Origin: Branchiostoma floridae
Taxonomy: Eukaryota; Chordata; Leptocardii; Amphioxiformes; Branchiostomatidae
Direction of reading: 5' to 3'
Assembly: GCF_000003815.2 (NCBI RefSeq)
Contig: NC_049989.1
Span: forward strand, 7,652,195-7,716,194
Length of the DNA: 64,000 nucleotides
Position numbers and translations under genes: made by a program. Below the pieces are notes generated by a model. That model searched no databases. It was not told where the DNA came from and worked only from the letters and a program-made list of their open reading frames with translations. Below, piece after piece: positions 34,578-47,772 of the stretch. Positions within the stretch are counted from its first letter, which is position 1; each line of letters starts with the position of its first letter.

Positions 34578-37500
34578 TTTGTCCAATTCTTAATTTCAAA
34601 CACAACAGTTAAGGAACAACCGAATGGACTTTGAGCCGGTGAAGGACAAATTAGAGTTCAAAAGTTGAATGGAATTTGGCCTCACGTCAGAAAGATAGAT
34701 TGGCATAAGTTACACATAAAGTTTTTGGTCAGTCGCTTACTTCTGTCTCCTTGACTGAAAATGTTTGCTCCAGGCTATGAACACTTACAATAGCCAATTA
34801 ACGACAACCAATGAGTATACTGAAATATGACAAATAACGTTATGTGTAAGAAGGCCTAAGTTGTCAGGAAACATATAAGTTGAGTGGCAACAGCCCGAAT
34901 AGCGTCCATGGAGGCTTAGTGAACATTTACTAACTTATCAAGTGCTGTTTTCTGATTGTAGATCATTGGGTTTCTGACAGCAGCAACCATAAAATGATAA
35001 ACTGATACATTTTGTACATTTGTACAATCACGCCAAATAACAGTTACTCTTGACACTGGATATGATTTAGGACAAACGCCACCGATTTGTATTTACAAAA
35101 TCATATGCGTATGTGAAAGACTCAGACAACGTAATTTATTTCATTTTTTGTCAAAACACCACGTATCCAGTTGTTTGAGTAACTGCTATTCGGCGTATCT
35201 TATTACCTTACTGTCTAACCTTCATTGACGTATTGTACAATCAGAAAACAGCACATGATAAACTAGCAAAACATTAAGTCGTAAACTGATCAAGCCTGCT
35301 GTAGAGGCTACAATCTAGTAGCGGCTGCTAGACTGCTCAATTAGGCGTGTAATCCACATGTCACGCCTCGTTGTGTGGGGCGGATCAACCTACCCCCTCT
35401 CAGGTTCCCCGTGCATCGAACCTGTCAATCAAAACCAAAGTCACTACAGCAAGGACGTTGTATAACGTCCTTGATACATGTAATTTGGACTAACGTTGCC
35501 GATTTGCATTTACAAAATTATATACATGTGTGAAAGATTGACTCTACAAAGTGTTTGAAATTTTGTGAAATTGAATCTGTCGGATTTATGGCTAGCGGTC
35601 ATCCCCAAACATGCTGGTCCATCTTGTGTTCTTGCTGGCAGATGCCACATGATGACGTCATAATCAGACGATCTCTTGTTGCTCTGAGTCAAGTATGTCA
35701 GGAAGAGGAACTACAGGGGTTCACTTCATAATTGAAGCTATCCATTCTAATTGTTGATTTGCTCACCTGGGTTCACAGACCGCCCATCGAGAATTTAACC
35801 AAAGCGTCTTTGTGCTACCAAGGAGTACCTTGGAGCTACTGCGTAACTTTGGCCTTCTTGTAGCGGGGTAGGAGATCCTGTGGGCCCGGGGTGAGGCGGG
35901 GTCGGCGCCGTTGAACCTGCTCTAGGGCCCTAATATTGTTAACGTTAATAGTTGTTCTACGGTAGCGCCATCGGCATTGTATACAAACAAACCTTGAGAA
36001 TTCTTTGAATATAAACAGTTATCTTTAGAAACGGTGTATAATACCGTGTCCACTAGACTAGCATGGTCAAAATCTGAGCATGCAAAAGTTAAACGTTAGT
36101 TTGGACCCCTTTTTTGTGTTGGAACGTTCTGCTAGGACGCAAGCCGAAAACCTGCCGTAAGTTTCGTGCGCTGTCAAAGTACAGTGCGGAACGCTACCGT
36201 TAAATGAAATATATATCTGTACAGCTTCAATAACAGTTATATGGATGCATACAAGATCTTAACTTGTTTTTTATGAGTTCACTGTAAAATGTACATTGAC
36301 AAAAGCCATGCGCATCCACTTAGAACGGGTGTCGAAGTATGGCCCCCTCCCGTTACATGTTTCCTAGATTCTTTTCGACACTTCCGTTTCTAGTCCAAGG
36401 GCAAAGTCATAGTATTGGAATGAACATCGTGTTTATTTGCCTACAACTTGTGTCAACCTATCTTTCCGCTAACTTAGTCATCATTTAAACGTTTTCCCGA
36501 CCAAGAATTGTCCGTGCGTAGGGAACGTTGTATATAATCAGCTTTCATTCCGAACACCTGCTATTTTTCTTATACACTCACACCATCCCTGATCTGCAGT
36601 GCAGAAATCGTTCGACAGTGTGATGTTTTTGGTCTGCACGAGTTGTCATCGGGCGAACATCTGCTAGAACAGTGGGCCAACATCCGATATCCGTGAAACA
36701 GTAAACACCAGCCGTCAGCCTGCCCAGGGCGTGTGCCAGCCAGCCCTTACACAGGTGCAGCGACATGATCGACACTTCCTGTGTACGACAAACCTGCATC
36801 GCTCACGCCCTCCTCCCGCGTGTTTTCAACTTTCTGTTCTCATGTTATCATGTTATGATGGCTAGCGGATGTTTGGTGTTTAGACTTTAGAGTATTGCAA
36901 AAGGTGAGATAGAACCAGAAGGGATAGAAGAAAAAGAAAACATTGCCAACTATTAGCAAAGACCAATTGGGAACTTCCCATTGGTTCGAAATTTGCGCTA
37001 AATAATAACCCCACACCACTCTATACACAGATTACACTGTGTAAGGCTAACGCCACATTTACAAACCAGGGCCCGTCCTGGCTGTTTGTGGAAATGAAAA
37101 TAGAAACATATACGTAAAATATACGACTATTCTCTTTACGTCTTGTGTGGTTTGGTGTCTTTAATATCATACGGTTCTATTGTTCCCGAAAGCTGTCCGG
37201 CCAGGCCACGGTTCGGAAATGTGACGTAGGCCTGAAGGGGACAGTTCTGGTTCGGCGTTCAGGTCTGTCGAGCTCCATGAAACCGACCCATCTTGTGCAT
37301 TAACGAATCTCCCCCCAAGAATAAGACACGCACTCATAGGGCCAACCGTCGAACAATCAGCTGCCCGATCCCCAGCTGAGCGGGTGTGTTGGTGACTAGA
37401 GATCCGGGGCGCACCCCTTATTCAGAAACATCCAACCCAGGAAGTCCTCGGACCGCGTCGCCAGGCCAGCCGGCGCCGACCATGACCGCCTGATACCGCA

Positions 37501-37875
37501 GGATTCCGTGGGTGACTCTGTCATCTCTGAATCACGGGTTTCCCCGAGGACAACGTCCCAGCAATTAAAAAGGACCAACGAAGTTGGACAAGTACCAAAC
37601 GGGCTGAGGTTGCAGTTTCACTTAGGACGGAAAATCTAGTTTGCACTTTTTTGGACTGAGGACTGCGTTATTTTGTGCTTTCCGACTGGATTTCACCCAA
37701 CATATAGCTTACTTCCTTAAATCAAAAGCTACAGGTGACAGGAAAGATACAGTCATCGTCGTTACGACTTCCTATAGTAAGCTGTCGTAGGCTTCAGAGA
37801 GTCGGTGTTGCTTGGTCAGGCCCCTGAGCGCCTTTTTGAACAGATCTGAAACCAGTGAAAAACTTCTCTGCAACA
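34578..37875. other. Intergenic interval upstream of SBSPON
   Basis: No supported coding exon in 3.3 kb. The last few hundred bases should hold the SBSPON promoter and leader. A foldback element at 34923-35276 is listed separately, and a short palindrome (AAGGACGTT/AACGTCCTT) lies near 35453. Confidence 0.45.
34923..35276. mobile_element. Foldback element, about 350 bp
   Basis: The left end (TCAAGTGCTGTTTTCTGATT) and the right end (its complement with one mismatch, near 35240) are inverted. A second inner pair (CAGTTACTC, then CTGGATA) near 35040 and 35175 shows that most of the element folds back on itself. No target duplication was established. Confidence 0.45.
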
Positions 37876-39757
37876 ATGTCTACTGCCGTATCTCTTCTCC
37901 TGGTGGCGTTTACGGTGCTCCAGTGCCTGGTATGGGACGTGGCGGCGACGTGTTTCAGCTACCCACAGAACCTGTGCTGTAAAGGGAAGAACAACGAGTG
38001 CAAGACAAGCGGCCGTCGGTTGGACGGCACCGTTGGCGCGTGCTTCTGCGACGAGAACTGTTACGTGATGCGGGACTGCTGCTCCGACTACGAGAACGCC
38101 TGCCAAGGTGAGAAAAACTTGAACTTGACACTACAAATTTAGCACAAAGTCACAATGTTATAGGTTGCATAGCATGTAACATTTCTTATATACGTGTAGT
38201 ATTTTTACGGGCGACCTTTCACAAGTTTCACATCTGGGCGAAAGTACGTGTGGACTCATGGCTAGGCAGCTAGTGTGGCCTTGGGTAAGTTGGATTAGGT
38301 TTGACATGTAGTTGTGACCTAAAGCTTCAGTGATTTCAGAACCTGGCTATGTACGCCCCCCAGTTATCTTGGTGTAAGTGTATCGCCGCGTTTGTGGTAA
38401 GCCTGTACTTATCTTTTCTTGCTAGCTATATCTTGGCAAAACAAAGAGGTTCGTTTTAAGTGTTATTTTGGACAGGCAGCTGTGTGTCACACGAGGACGG
38501 GTGGCTTTATTTCCGAGGGAAAAACGTCAACACGTCCGACCTACTGAGCGTGTTGTCCGTCGGATCATCTTCCCTGGCCCGATGTCGTTTGACTCCCCTG
38601 TCAATCAACACAATTTCTTCATCGCCCCTGCTTCTCTAATGAAAATGACGTGCAGGCGTTTTATTCTTGATAAATTGGCCGCTCCACTATACAAAATCAA
38701 CACATTTTTTTCTTGGCGTGGGAATGGGCTCCTGCAAAAACAAGTTATTAAGTCTCGCCGCAACCAAGCTCCTTGCCGCAACACAGCGTTAATTGTTGCT
38801 GCAGGTTCGGACAAACAATTTAACAAAGTATCAGTATTTGTACGGCCTGGCCATTGAAACCAGAGCTGGGATGCAAAGAAACGAGTCCTTTTCAACGTGT
38901 TGGAGTTCTTTGGCGACCGTGTTTGCTTAGAAGAGTCCAGAAGAAAAGAGGTTCAAGGGGAGGGCTGCCATCTCTGAAAAGCTTGACGCGCTTTTGTTTA
39001 TTTAGTCTGAGCTTCACAACACTTCAATAGGACAATGTCAGAACGTAAGAAAGACATGAGCTATGCTGGCAATCAGGTCGTCCCTGGATTCTATTTTGTA
39101 CTTGACTTCTAGACGTTCCCCTTAAGTGGAGGTCAAAACGGCTGCCCCAGGACAGTCACAGTCACTTAGACCTCTGCGTTACATCTACTTGACAACTGGT
39201 AACTGCTTATGTAACTTCTATCTTTCCTCTTACGTCTTGGGCTATTCTATCTTTCGTTTGTTTGTTCGTTCATTCCGTATCTGTCATATTTCTTCCCGTT
39301 TCTCTCCTTTAAATGCATGTCCATTTCTGTCTCCTTTGCTATCCTCCATCATTCTGCCTCTCCTACGTGTTCTTCCTCCGTATTTTGTTTCCTTCTCCGC
39401 TACACCATACACCGTACATGGTCGGGTGCGTGAAGTTATCCAAATGATGTCATCTCCCACTGCTGACGATACTAGAACTGTTCCAAGCCTTTAAACCCAC
39501 AAGCACATATTTGGGTACAAGTAAATGATGGGAAGACTCTTGTGTATCCGGGTACTAGTCTCTTCTAGTCCTCACAGATATCTCCACCCCTTGCTGGTAT
39601 GTCATGCTTAAGCTTATTATTGTAGAGTTGCGAATGCGTCATCATTTAGTCATCAAAATAGAAATAGGTGTGTCTGTACTGAGAAAGAAAGAGAGAGAGA
39701 GCGACAGACAGAAAGACAGACGGACAAACAGGCACGCCCCCTCCCCACACACACACT

Positions 39758-39791
<34 letters not shown>

Positions 39792-42700
39792 CACACACAT
39801 ACACACATACACACACACACACAAACAACACACACACACACGCATACACAGGGAGAGGGAGCTTGTATTGCAGTGTACTATGATTTGAAAAAGGTAAAGC
39901 AGTACTCTGATACTTGCTATTTCAGGTTCTACAGCATGACATCAGGATGGTTACATGCATCACTAATGACAGTTTCACTGTGTCAGCCACACACCTCTAA
40001 CCCAGTCCCCCTAATTTCATTTCTTGGCTCGGCGAATGTCTGATTACTTCCGTCCTGTGATCCTCAGTTGCTGTGCCCAAAGGTCCACACACCCACACAC
40101 CAGTCCGCAACGCTTTCATGTGGACGTCAAGTCAGTTTGATTAGTAGTGTGTTGTGTGTTCTCCGGAGGACATGCCTTGCCAATGTGCCTGCGATGCACT
40201 TAATAAATCTGACCAGCAAAACGCGTAATTTGGACCGACTTCACTTGGGGCCGCTCCAAACTCAAGACTTAATTTCAACAGGACCCAAATTGTCCTGTTC
40301 GATAAATTACTGTTCAATCACAGAGTTCTACATTTCTCTGTTCGACAGGTTGGTGAAAGAATAGCCTCTATACTATTTAAAGTGAATTGAAAGCAGAAAG
40401 AGTTGTACAGAATTAATTTAGAAGCCAAAAAAGTCACTCCCAGGGAAATACACGAAAAAATACACCACCTCAAGAGAAACTTTGGCCATGAAACGATGTG
40501 GATACCACGATCACCAGTCAAGTTCAGTTTCGTCCACTCAGCCCACTGTCACTGACAGCTGGCGCGGCGCCTAAGAACGTCCAGTATTCGCATGAAATGT
40601 GGAACCAGTGCATCAAGTGCCAATAGGTCTCGTCAATAGAGCAAGGGCGAACTCAGACCGTCGTGTTCATGCGTGCGGCTGTGGCATTTTCGAACCTCTT
40701 GTTGCAATATACACTGCAGGCATTCTTTGTGTGACATTTTGTAAACTGTTGCGGTCGCCCGACACTTGTGCCGACCAGGGTCCTATAATTATTTAGACTA
40801 GCGGTGACAAAGGAAAGACTTGAAACGTGTCAAACTGAAAATTGCTGTAATTCTTTCGGACACTGCCACTCAAGTGTCGTTTTGTAACATATGGCCATAC
40901 TTTTAGGAAAGAGCACGTTTATTCTAAAACACGTGTTTGAGAAACATTCAAGAACCAAAACAGCTCTGTTTTTCCCACATAGCGAAATCACAACAGCTGT
41001 GCCAATCGTATCTACGACGTAGATACGTTGAGCGTTTGATAACTCTAGATGCCTTCCTAATGAAAAGAAAACCAAGGGGCACGAGTCGCATGTAACAAGT
41101 TGGTGTTAATTGAAAGAGTCACGCCCCTGTATTCGCCATTCCTTGTGGATACCGCTGTGTGAAATATCACCTTTGGTTGTGGTACATGTGGGTAAATTCG
41201 TCTTCCACTGCCTAAAGAGAAGAAGTCTAACCCAACAAAACCAGTATAATGTACACTAGCATAGCATATAGTCATAGAATGTAGTTCCTAGCACCTTTGT
41301 ATTTTCCTTATTTTACATGTTGTTTGTACCTGCAATTAGCCCTTGGGCAAGAACTTGCAATAAATATATCATCATTATATCAACATTGTGAATTATCTAC
41401 TGTAGATTTGAATTGAAAAAAAATGTATATCTGAAACTTACGAGGTCCAATCTGTGTAAGAGAAATAGAAATAATGATAAGCAAATTAGACATCAGTTGA
41501 TTTTTGACAGTGAAACGACAATTGTGTGCGACAAACAAAACTACCGGAAGAAAACGTGCCCAACTCGTTGATAACGTCCACATGCGGGAGGGGAAAGTCA
41601 AGTTGATTTTGACAGCTTGTCTGTAAACACAGATGACAAATTGGACCTTAATCACCAACAATTATCAAAACAATTCCTGTTTACTCAAAGAGACAGAAGA
41701 ATTTTAATTCCAAGCCAACGGGTTGTCCACTTGACACCCTCCCCTGACCACATTCAAATTTTGAAGTGTATGTTAATAGCTTTAAAGACCATGCATTAGC
41801 ACTCGACCGGGCGATCACGCAAAAACAATGAATATGTGACAAGTGTTTTATACGGATATTATGAGAAAGACAATGCTTGGTATTCATGTCTAGATAACAA
41901 GCTGTCCGGGGTGGTCCGTGTGACATTGACTGTGGCTTGTTTTGTTTCAGACAGATGGCAATGTCTAGAGTTTCAGACGGCCTCGGGGGGTTCGACTTTC
42001 ATTTTTCGCCGTGGCCTTACTTCTGACCTCATCTAGTATTAACTATGTTACCCGTCTTATCTGAGTATCTCACGAAGACGTGTCTCACGAAACACGGAAT
42101 ATTGAGAGCTACTTGCACAGTCACTTTCACCAAGGAGGTCTGTTTTTCAAACTCATTGCTTTCACAGCTAGGATGCCAAGTAGGTAATAGCTTCATTGGC
42201 AAACCCTGCAGCAAGCGGTGTTTTGGCGTACTTGCCTTGTACTGTTTTCTGATTGCTACGGGTTTTATGGTGACTGCGAAGGAGATTAAAAATCCTCCTT
42301 GCACAATTGTGACTGCCTAGCCCACAAAAGCAGATTTCGTGGCTTCACTTTTTTTAGGTATATGGTATTTTGGTCCTGGGTCTCTTACATCTGTCATGTC
42401 TACCAGAATGAAAAAGACAATTAGAAAACAGCATGTAATAAGAAAAAAGTCTGCCAAGTTGGCGACATAAAACTACAATGTTACATCACAACATCTATAA
42501 AGGAAAGCAAAGGAAAGCCGATTTATAAAAAAAGTTATCTCTAATTTCATTAAATGTAACTCTGTTTTCAGTTTTGCGAATGCCGTACAAAAATCATTCA
42601 GATACATGTATCAGCTAAAATCTACATGATGCAATCGCGATGTTTTTTTACGAAAAAAATGTAAGTTGACAGCTGGATATCCAAGGTTGTCTGGACATCT

Positions 42701-45700
42701 TGTGATAAAGACGAGTTGCGAGGAATGACAACATGTTTTCTTATGTCTATTTAAACAGTGCGTATCGCTAAAATGTGTTCTAGATACGGACAGAACACCA
42801 AAGGACAGGCACTAGGATAAAATCAACTAATAAGCTTCTTAGATAAAGTTTCCGTCTATAACATAATATGGTTATCTAATTTTGAAAATATCGTGAGATA
42901 TCTTCAATCAGGCCTTCCATGCGGTTTAAGGATGTGGAAGGTTTACAATAGTTCATGCCAAAGACATATGAATCACATTCATCTACTTCTAGGTAGCTTG
43001 CATGTCTACGAGCTGGCTGGTGGGACCCACATGGATAAGATTTTTTCCAAAGAAGGATATTTTATCTTATCAAAGTTCTGGTTATGAAATCAGCACGATC
43101 CAGCAGTTGTGTAAATATTGTAGCACGCAGAGAATGTAGTTGGCTACAGCACAGATACGTTTATGAGTTCATATGGTTGTTTCAGATTTAAATTATTCAT
43201 TGTTGTTCATCTCTAACTCTTATACATACTAGATTTAACAATAAAGGTTCTGATTAAATGTTGACTTGGATTGAGTATACGTAACACAGTTAGGTTGTAC
43301 ATATTCGCGTGTTATACATCTCATTAGGGACAGTGTTCTCTGAACGCTTGGCATGAAACTCTCTGCTCTACTAGCCTAGGAATTTTGGCAGCACGCCCTG
43401 GCCACAAGACCGGCCTAAAGGCCACCAAACCTGGGAAAATATTTAGGAAGGTTTTCCTATATCGTCTGTCTCAGACCGAGAAAGACAGAGCTCTCACAGA
43501 AGAAATCCGAAGATCAAATGAAGGAGCGAGAATGGTTAGAAAAATCACAATGTCATTATTCGTTTTTGTCTTCAAGAGTCCACTATTGGTGACATATGTA
43601 TCTGTATCTTAAGTTCTAATAACACGTTATACATCCTGTATCTTCATGCAGAAACCTTATTGATCACAATGTTGACAGAAAAACAGACATTTGACTTTGA
43701 CTTTAGAAGTTTGTGTAAAATAAGCCGTTAAGAAAAACATTCACTATTCTTCGCCGCGATGTAATCTTTACGTGACATTTTGCCTAAACATGTCCAAGTT
43801 CAATGTTGGAACTGTTGCTGTTGTTGAATGTCAGCTTACGTTGTAAGAAAAACACATCTGGCTTTGGGGAGTTCAATCGCGGATGCCGGTAGACCTGCAA
43901 GAGGGTGAACAGAGAAGAAACTGCAATCTGGTGTGTCATCTATTTTCAGTTCTGGTTGTGTGTGTGTGATTGTGTGTGAACCTCCCAGCTGCTACCAACC
44001 CCCCCTCCCCCTAACACACACAGATTCTTTCCACAGTTTAGTCTCTGAAAATAGCATGTCGCAAATCTTGGGATCAGTGCAACGAGGCGAAGGAAAGCCT
44101 TACTGCTTAAATATAATCTCTATGGCATCCCCTGCTTAGATGTAAAATAAACATTCTATTTTATGAAGCCACAGACATGTAAATTTGAGATGAATTAGGA
44201 TTTAGATGGCCTGGGAAAATGGAAGAAAAGCAACAATCTTCATTCAGTATAAAGATGCCGCGAAAAGGCGTGTAACATGGGAATCTCCAAGCAGATGTTG
44301 GTCCCTTTAGGGTTGCCGTTATGTTATACGGAATATAAGAAGAAACTGCAATCTGGTGTGAACACCTCATACAGTCATAGTAAACTTTTTCGTCTATAGA
44401 TATGTATATACGTCTACTTTAAATGTATGTTCTAGAGGGGACATGCCCCTAGTACTAGCCAAAGTGTACGTCCATTAAAGACGAGGATAGGCCAGGTCAA
44501 AGCAGATGTTCGGCTGTTTTTGTCTGGCTTTCTATCTTTTACTGTTTCTTCATGTCCGCCGGCCGGACAAAAACGCTTAAAATACACCAAATATAGCCGT
44601 AACCGAACCTCTGCTTGAAGAGTAGCTGTATGTGTGAGTAAATGAGTCAGACATACCACCTTGACCTGACTCGGCCTAACAGCAGGTTTCTATCACGGCA
44701 CACCTGCACTGATATGATGAGTGCAATCTCTAACTCCGTGCAGCTTCTGAGGAATCTCAGAATGCCCCCGACATTTTTATACCAAATATTAACTGGTGTG
44801 CCCTTAGCTCCCTCTGGAAAATTTGGAAGACATCATCAACACTTCATCGCGCGTCGTCAATCCTTGCGTGACTTAAAGCGCCCTTTTCCATTACATAGAC
44901 AGTACTTACGGCCCGTATTTTAAAGCCTTCAAGATGGTGGGGGCACGTCAGAAGTCGACATGTTTTTTTCTTAACGTAATCTTCTGCCATTAGAGATGTG
45001 ATGAATGTCGTCTGAGACGGAGGCTTTCAAACGCTCAGGTCAAAAGTCCCCGTGTTCTCACAAACCTTGTCGGTGCAGGGTACATAGATCACAGTTAAAA
45101 CAACAATGACAATACAACTTTGAAAATTCCTGTGTATGTGAAGAAAATACCCAGGAGTTCAATTAAGGTACACGAAGGGGCTACAAAAGAAGTTAGACCG
45201 CTATTCCTTTGCTGGTAGCTAGTTATAAGACTAGCCCCGCCCTGCTGCTGTACAAGTGCACTTGCACACGTGCACCTGTGTGGCCCATGGGTTATAGAAA
45301 CGGAGATGGACACCACCCTATACACCGAAAGGTGTGGCAAGAATTTTAACTAACAATAGAATGTTAGCTTTACATTACATATATATTATATTCAGTATGT
45401 TTTAAACTGTCATTCCTATTGTTTTAGCCGTGGCGTGCCAAGTCAGCGAGTGGGGGAGTTGGAGCGGCTGTTCCGTGAGCTGTGGGGAGGGGGTGAGCGA
45501 GAGGAGGCGGTATGTTCTGACGTCCCCCAGGGGTGGGGGCCCAGCCTGCCCGCCCCTGGTGCAGAAGAGAGCCTGTTACAACTACGGCTATTGGTGCTCG
45601 TCAGCCACAAAAGGTAAACACCCGAACGCTGTAAAAAACACACCAATTAATATAAAGATTGTCCATTTTAAAACGGTTACGTGAATAAGCCATCTACAAA

Positions 45701-46680
45701 TTAGGCAAACATTGAAAGTAATTCGAGGTAAAGCTACTAGTATCACTGCATGATAGAAAAGGACATGGTACTTAGATGTCTGTACATGTATATTTATCGT
45801 CACTAGTGTCGTGGTATTTGTCATACATGGGTAGCACCATAAAGAATATGTAATACAGGTGCGCCTGCTTGAGTCCTCCTACAGACTGCAACCATCTCAA
45901 CTGCACAGCTAAATATTACAACATTTATAATAAATTTTATCGCATTTCTTGCCTCCGTCTTGTTGTACAGAGGTCGCGCACATCCTGCCAGCGTCCTTCG
46001 GCCATCTTCGGCTGAGCGACGAACCGAAGGGAGCCATGGGCCTCATCATGGACAGCAGGAAATCACACATGTAAGTCAGTCATACCACTGTGTGGTAAGA
46101 ATCTCACTTCTACTAAGATAAGTGATAGTTCTTTGGTTATCTGCATATATCTGAGAACCCAAATGCTCAGAAAAAGTCACTTTCCGGTAGCTTGAGATAG
46201 CCACGGTCAAAGGTGTTTGGCAGTTGGTAGCGGCCCCCGTCCTGCTTCAATGAGACTGATAATGAAGAGATTAATTTCGAAAGATAATAAAGAAGTTTGA
46301 ATAGTTGTTATCTTATGTCTTTTTGTAAAATTATGAAAGATAGTGAAAAGAGAGAAAATCTATTTTCTTTACGTCTTTATTCTGAAAGGTATTGTGTGAA
46401 CTTCCGAGTCACCTCCACCTCTGCCGCCTGCCGTCTCCGGTCGAACTACCTGGCGGGCTGGACGCGGACTCTCCGGCCCGGCGCGAACGTGTGCGTGGAG
46501 TGTCAGCCCCACGCCATGGACAGGAAGATGCACTGCCGCGGAGACGGGGCCAGCGGGCCCAACACCGGCAGGTGGACGGCGGTGGACGCCACCGGGTGCC
46601 GAGGGACCTGGAAGAAGCACTCCCGCCAAGAAAACTGCTATTGTAGTGGTTACCGTGGATATGGATTCATCTTCGTCTGA
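37876..46680 (+). CDS. SBSPON: Somatomedin B and thrombospondin type 1 domain-containing protein
   Basis: Four exons: 37876-38107, 45428-45613, 45971-46070, 46389-46680, with matching phases (269 aa; human SBSPON is 264). Exon 1 encodes a signal peptide (STAVSLLLVAFTVLQCLVW) and a somatomedin B domain with ten cysteines (CFCDENC, CCSDYENAC). Exon 2 is one thrombospondin type 1 repeat (EWGSWSGCSVSCGEG, CPPLVQKRAC). Exons 3-4 match the conserved C-terminal region, including ANVCVECQPHAM, CRGTWKK and the terminal YGFIFV. The protein should be secreted to extracellular matrix. Vertebrate SBSPON is poorly characterised. Intron 1 is 7.3 kb and holds repeats but no other exon I could support. Confidence 0.93.
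39746..39848. repeat. (CA)n microsatellite
   Basis: An almost pure CA/CACA run of about 100 bp in SBSPON intron 1, preceded by a GA-rich run. Long Cys/Val-rich frames on the opposite strand are artefacts of the repeat. Confidence 0.9.
43385..43612 (+). other. ORF of doubtful meaning in SBSPON intron 1
   Basis: A 75-codon frame with charged, helix-like composition (FLYRLSQTEKDRALTEEIRR). An acceptor-like tttggcag| precedes it, and AGAATG|gttaga is a weak donor. No family is recognised; it may be chance. Confidence 0.15.
43913..44360. repeat. 23-bp direct repeats bracketing about 400 bp
   Basis: An identical 23-bp sequence beginning AGAAGAAACTGCAATCTGG occurs at 43913-43935 and 44338-44360. 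This could be a long target duplication or a recombination scar in SBSPON intron 1. Confidence 0.5.
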
Positions 46681-47772
46681 TAGGCCGTGTGACGTCATAG
46701 ATGTTTGAAAATTAGTTCGTTATAAAACCAGAAATCGATGATTAAATGGCGTAACGTGAATCGATTTGTATGAAAATGACGTTATATACGCTGTACTTCA
46801 GTTCATTGTAGATAAGCTGACGACATAATTGAAGGTACTTCATGCAATTCCTTTTGATTTAGACGAAAACTATATACAGAAGAATATTCTGTAAGTGTAC
46901 TTTTGACTTGACAATACATATTATCCTTGGAACTAATCAGTAAAGACACATAAATGTTACAAAGTTTAGTTTACATAAGTCCTTCTCTACATGGTATGCT
47001 TAACCAAGGCTTAACACACAATGTAAACCGGAAAATGTTTTTCAAAAAAATATTTCAAAGATCATCATTATTAGCATTAGCTTTAGTTATCACCTCCCAC
47101 TATAGTTCCAGTGTAAAATATTTGTTCTTAATGAAAATGAAAAACACAATTTCACTGTAATGATACTAGTAGTACCACTGACAGCATGAAGAAACAGTCA
47201 TCAAAAACAGTAGACAATAATGTTTTCTTTGAAAACTTATTTTATTACAGTTCAACACATCTAAGTATCATACACATACTTCTTCAGAAATAATCTGACT
47301 TGGTGCATACAAATGTAAGACAAAAACCGTTATATACACACTGGTGGAACATACTTCATTTGTATGCCATAGAATTCCTTCTGTCATTTGTAAAATAAAC
47401 TCTTGTTGGTAAAATCTATCTCTTTTCTGGGTCCATAAGGTCCAAACAATGGAATGATACAAGCTAGGACCACTGTAGAATTCTGTAGAATTTTTTTTGG
47501 CAACACCTCAGGGGCAGAGGCATTTTTTATACTTTTCAAGGCAGGTGCTCCTGTTTCAGTTGAAGGGTGACTTGAAAACTTACTGTTTACAAATCATGAA
47601 ATCTGAGTGACACGACACAGAATTCACATCTGTTCCCAATGGTTTTAAAAAAAAGAAAAACTTCTGAACATTCATAACCATGCGGACATTGCATCTGCCT
47701 AAATTCAGATTTGTGAAAAGCAACATACACCCCTTTCCCACTTCTCTGTTACATCAGCCATGTTAGATGCAG
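46681..47772. other. Convergent 3' flanks of SBSPON and CCDC65
   Basis: AT-rich, no supported exon. It should contain the 3' UTRs of the two converging genes. Confidence 0.5.

Noticed and set aside
39642-39845. Cys/Val-rich minus-strand ORFs
   Set aside because: Translation of a (CA)n microsatellite.
46369-46698. 109-codon minus-strand ORF
   Set aside because: Antisense to the GC-rich last exon of SBSPON.
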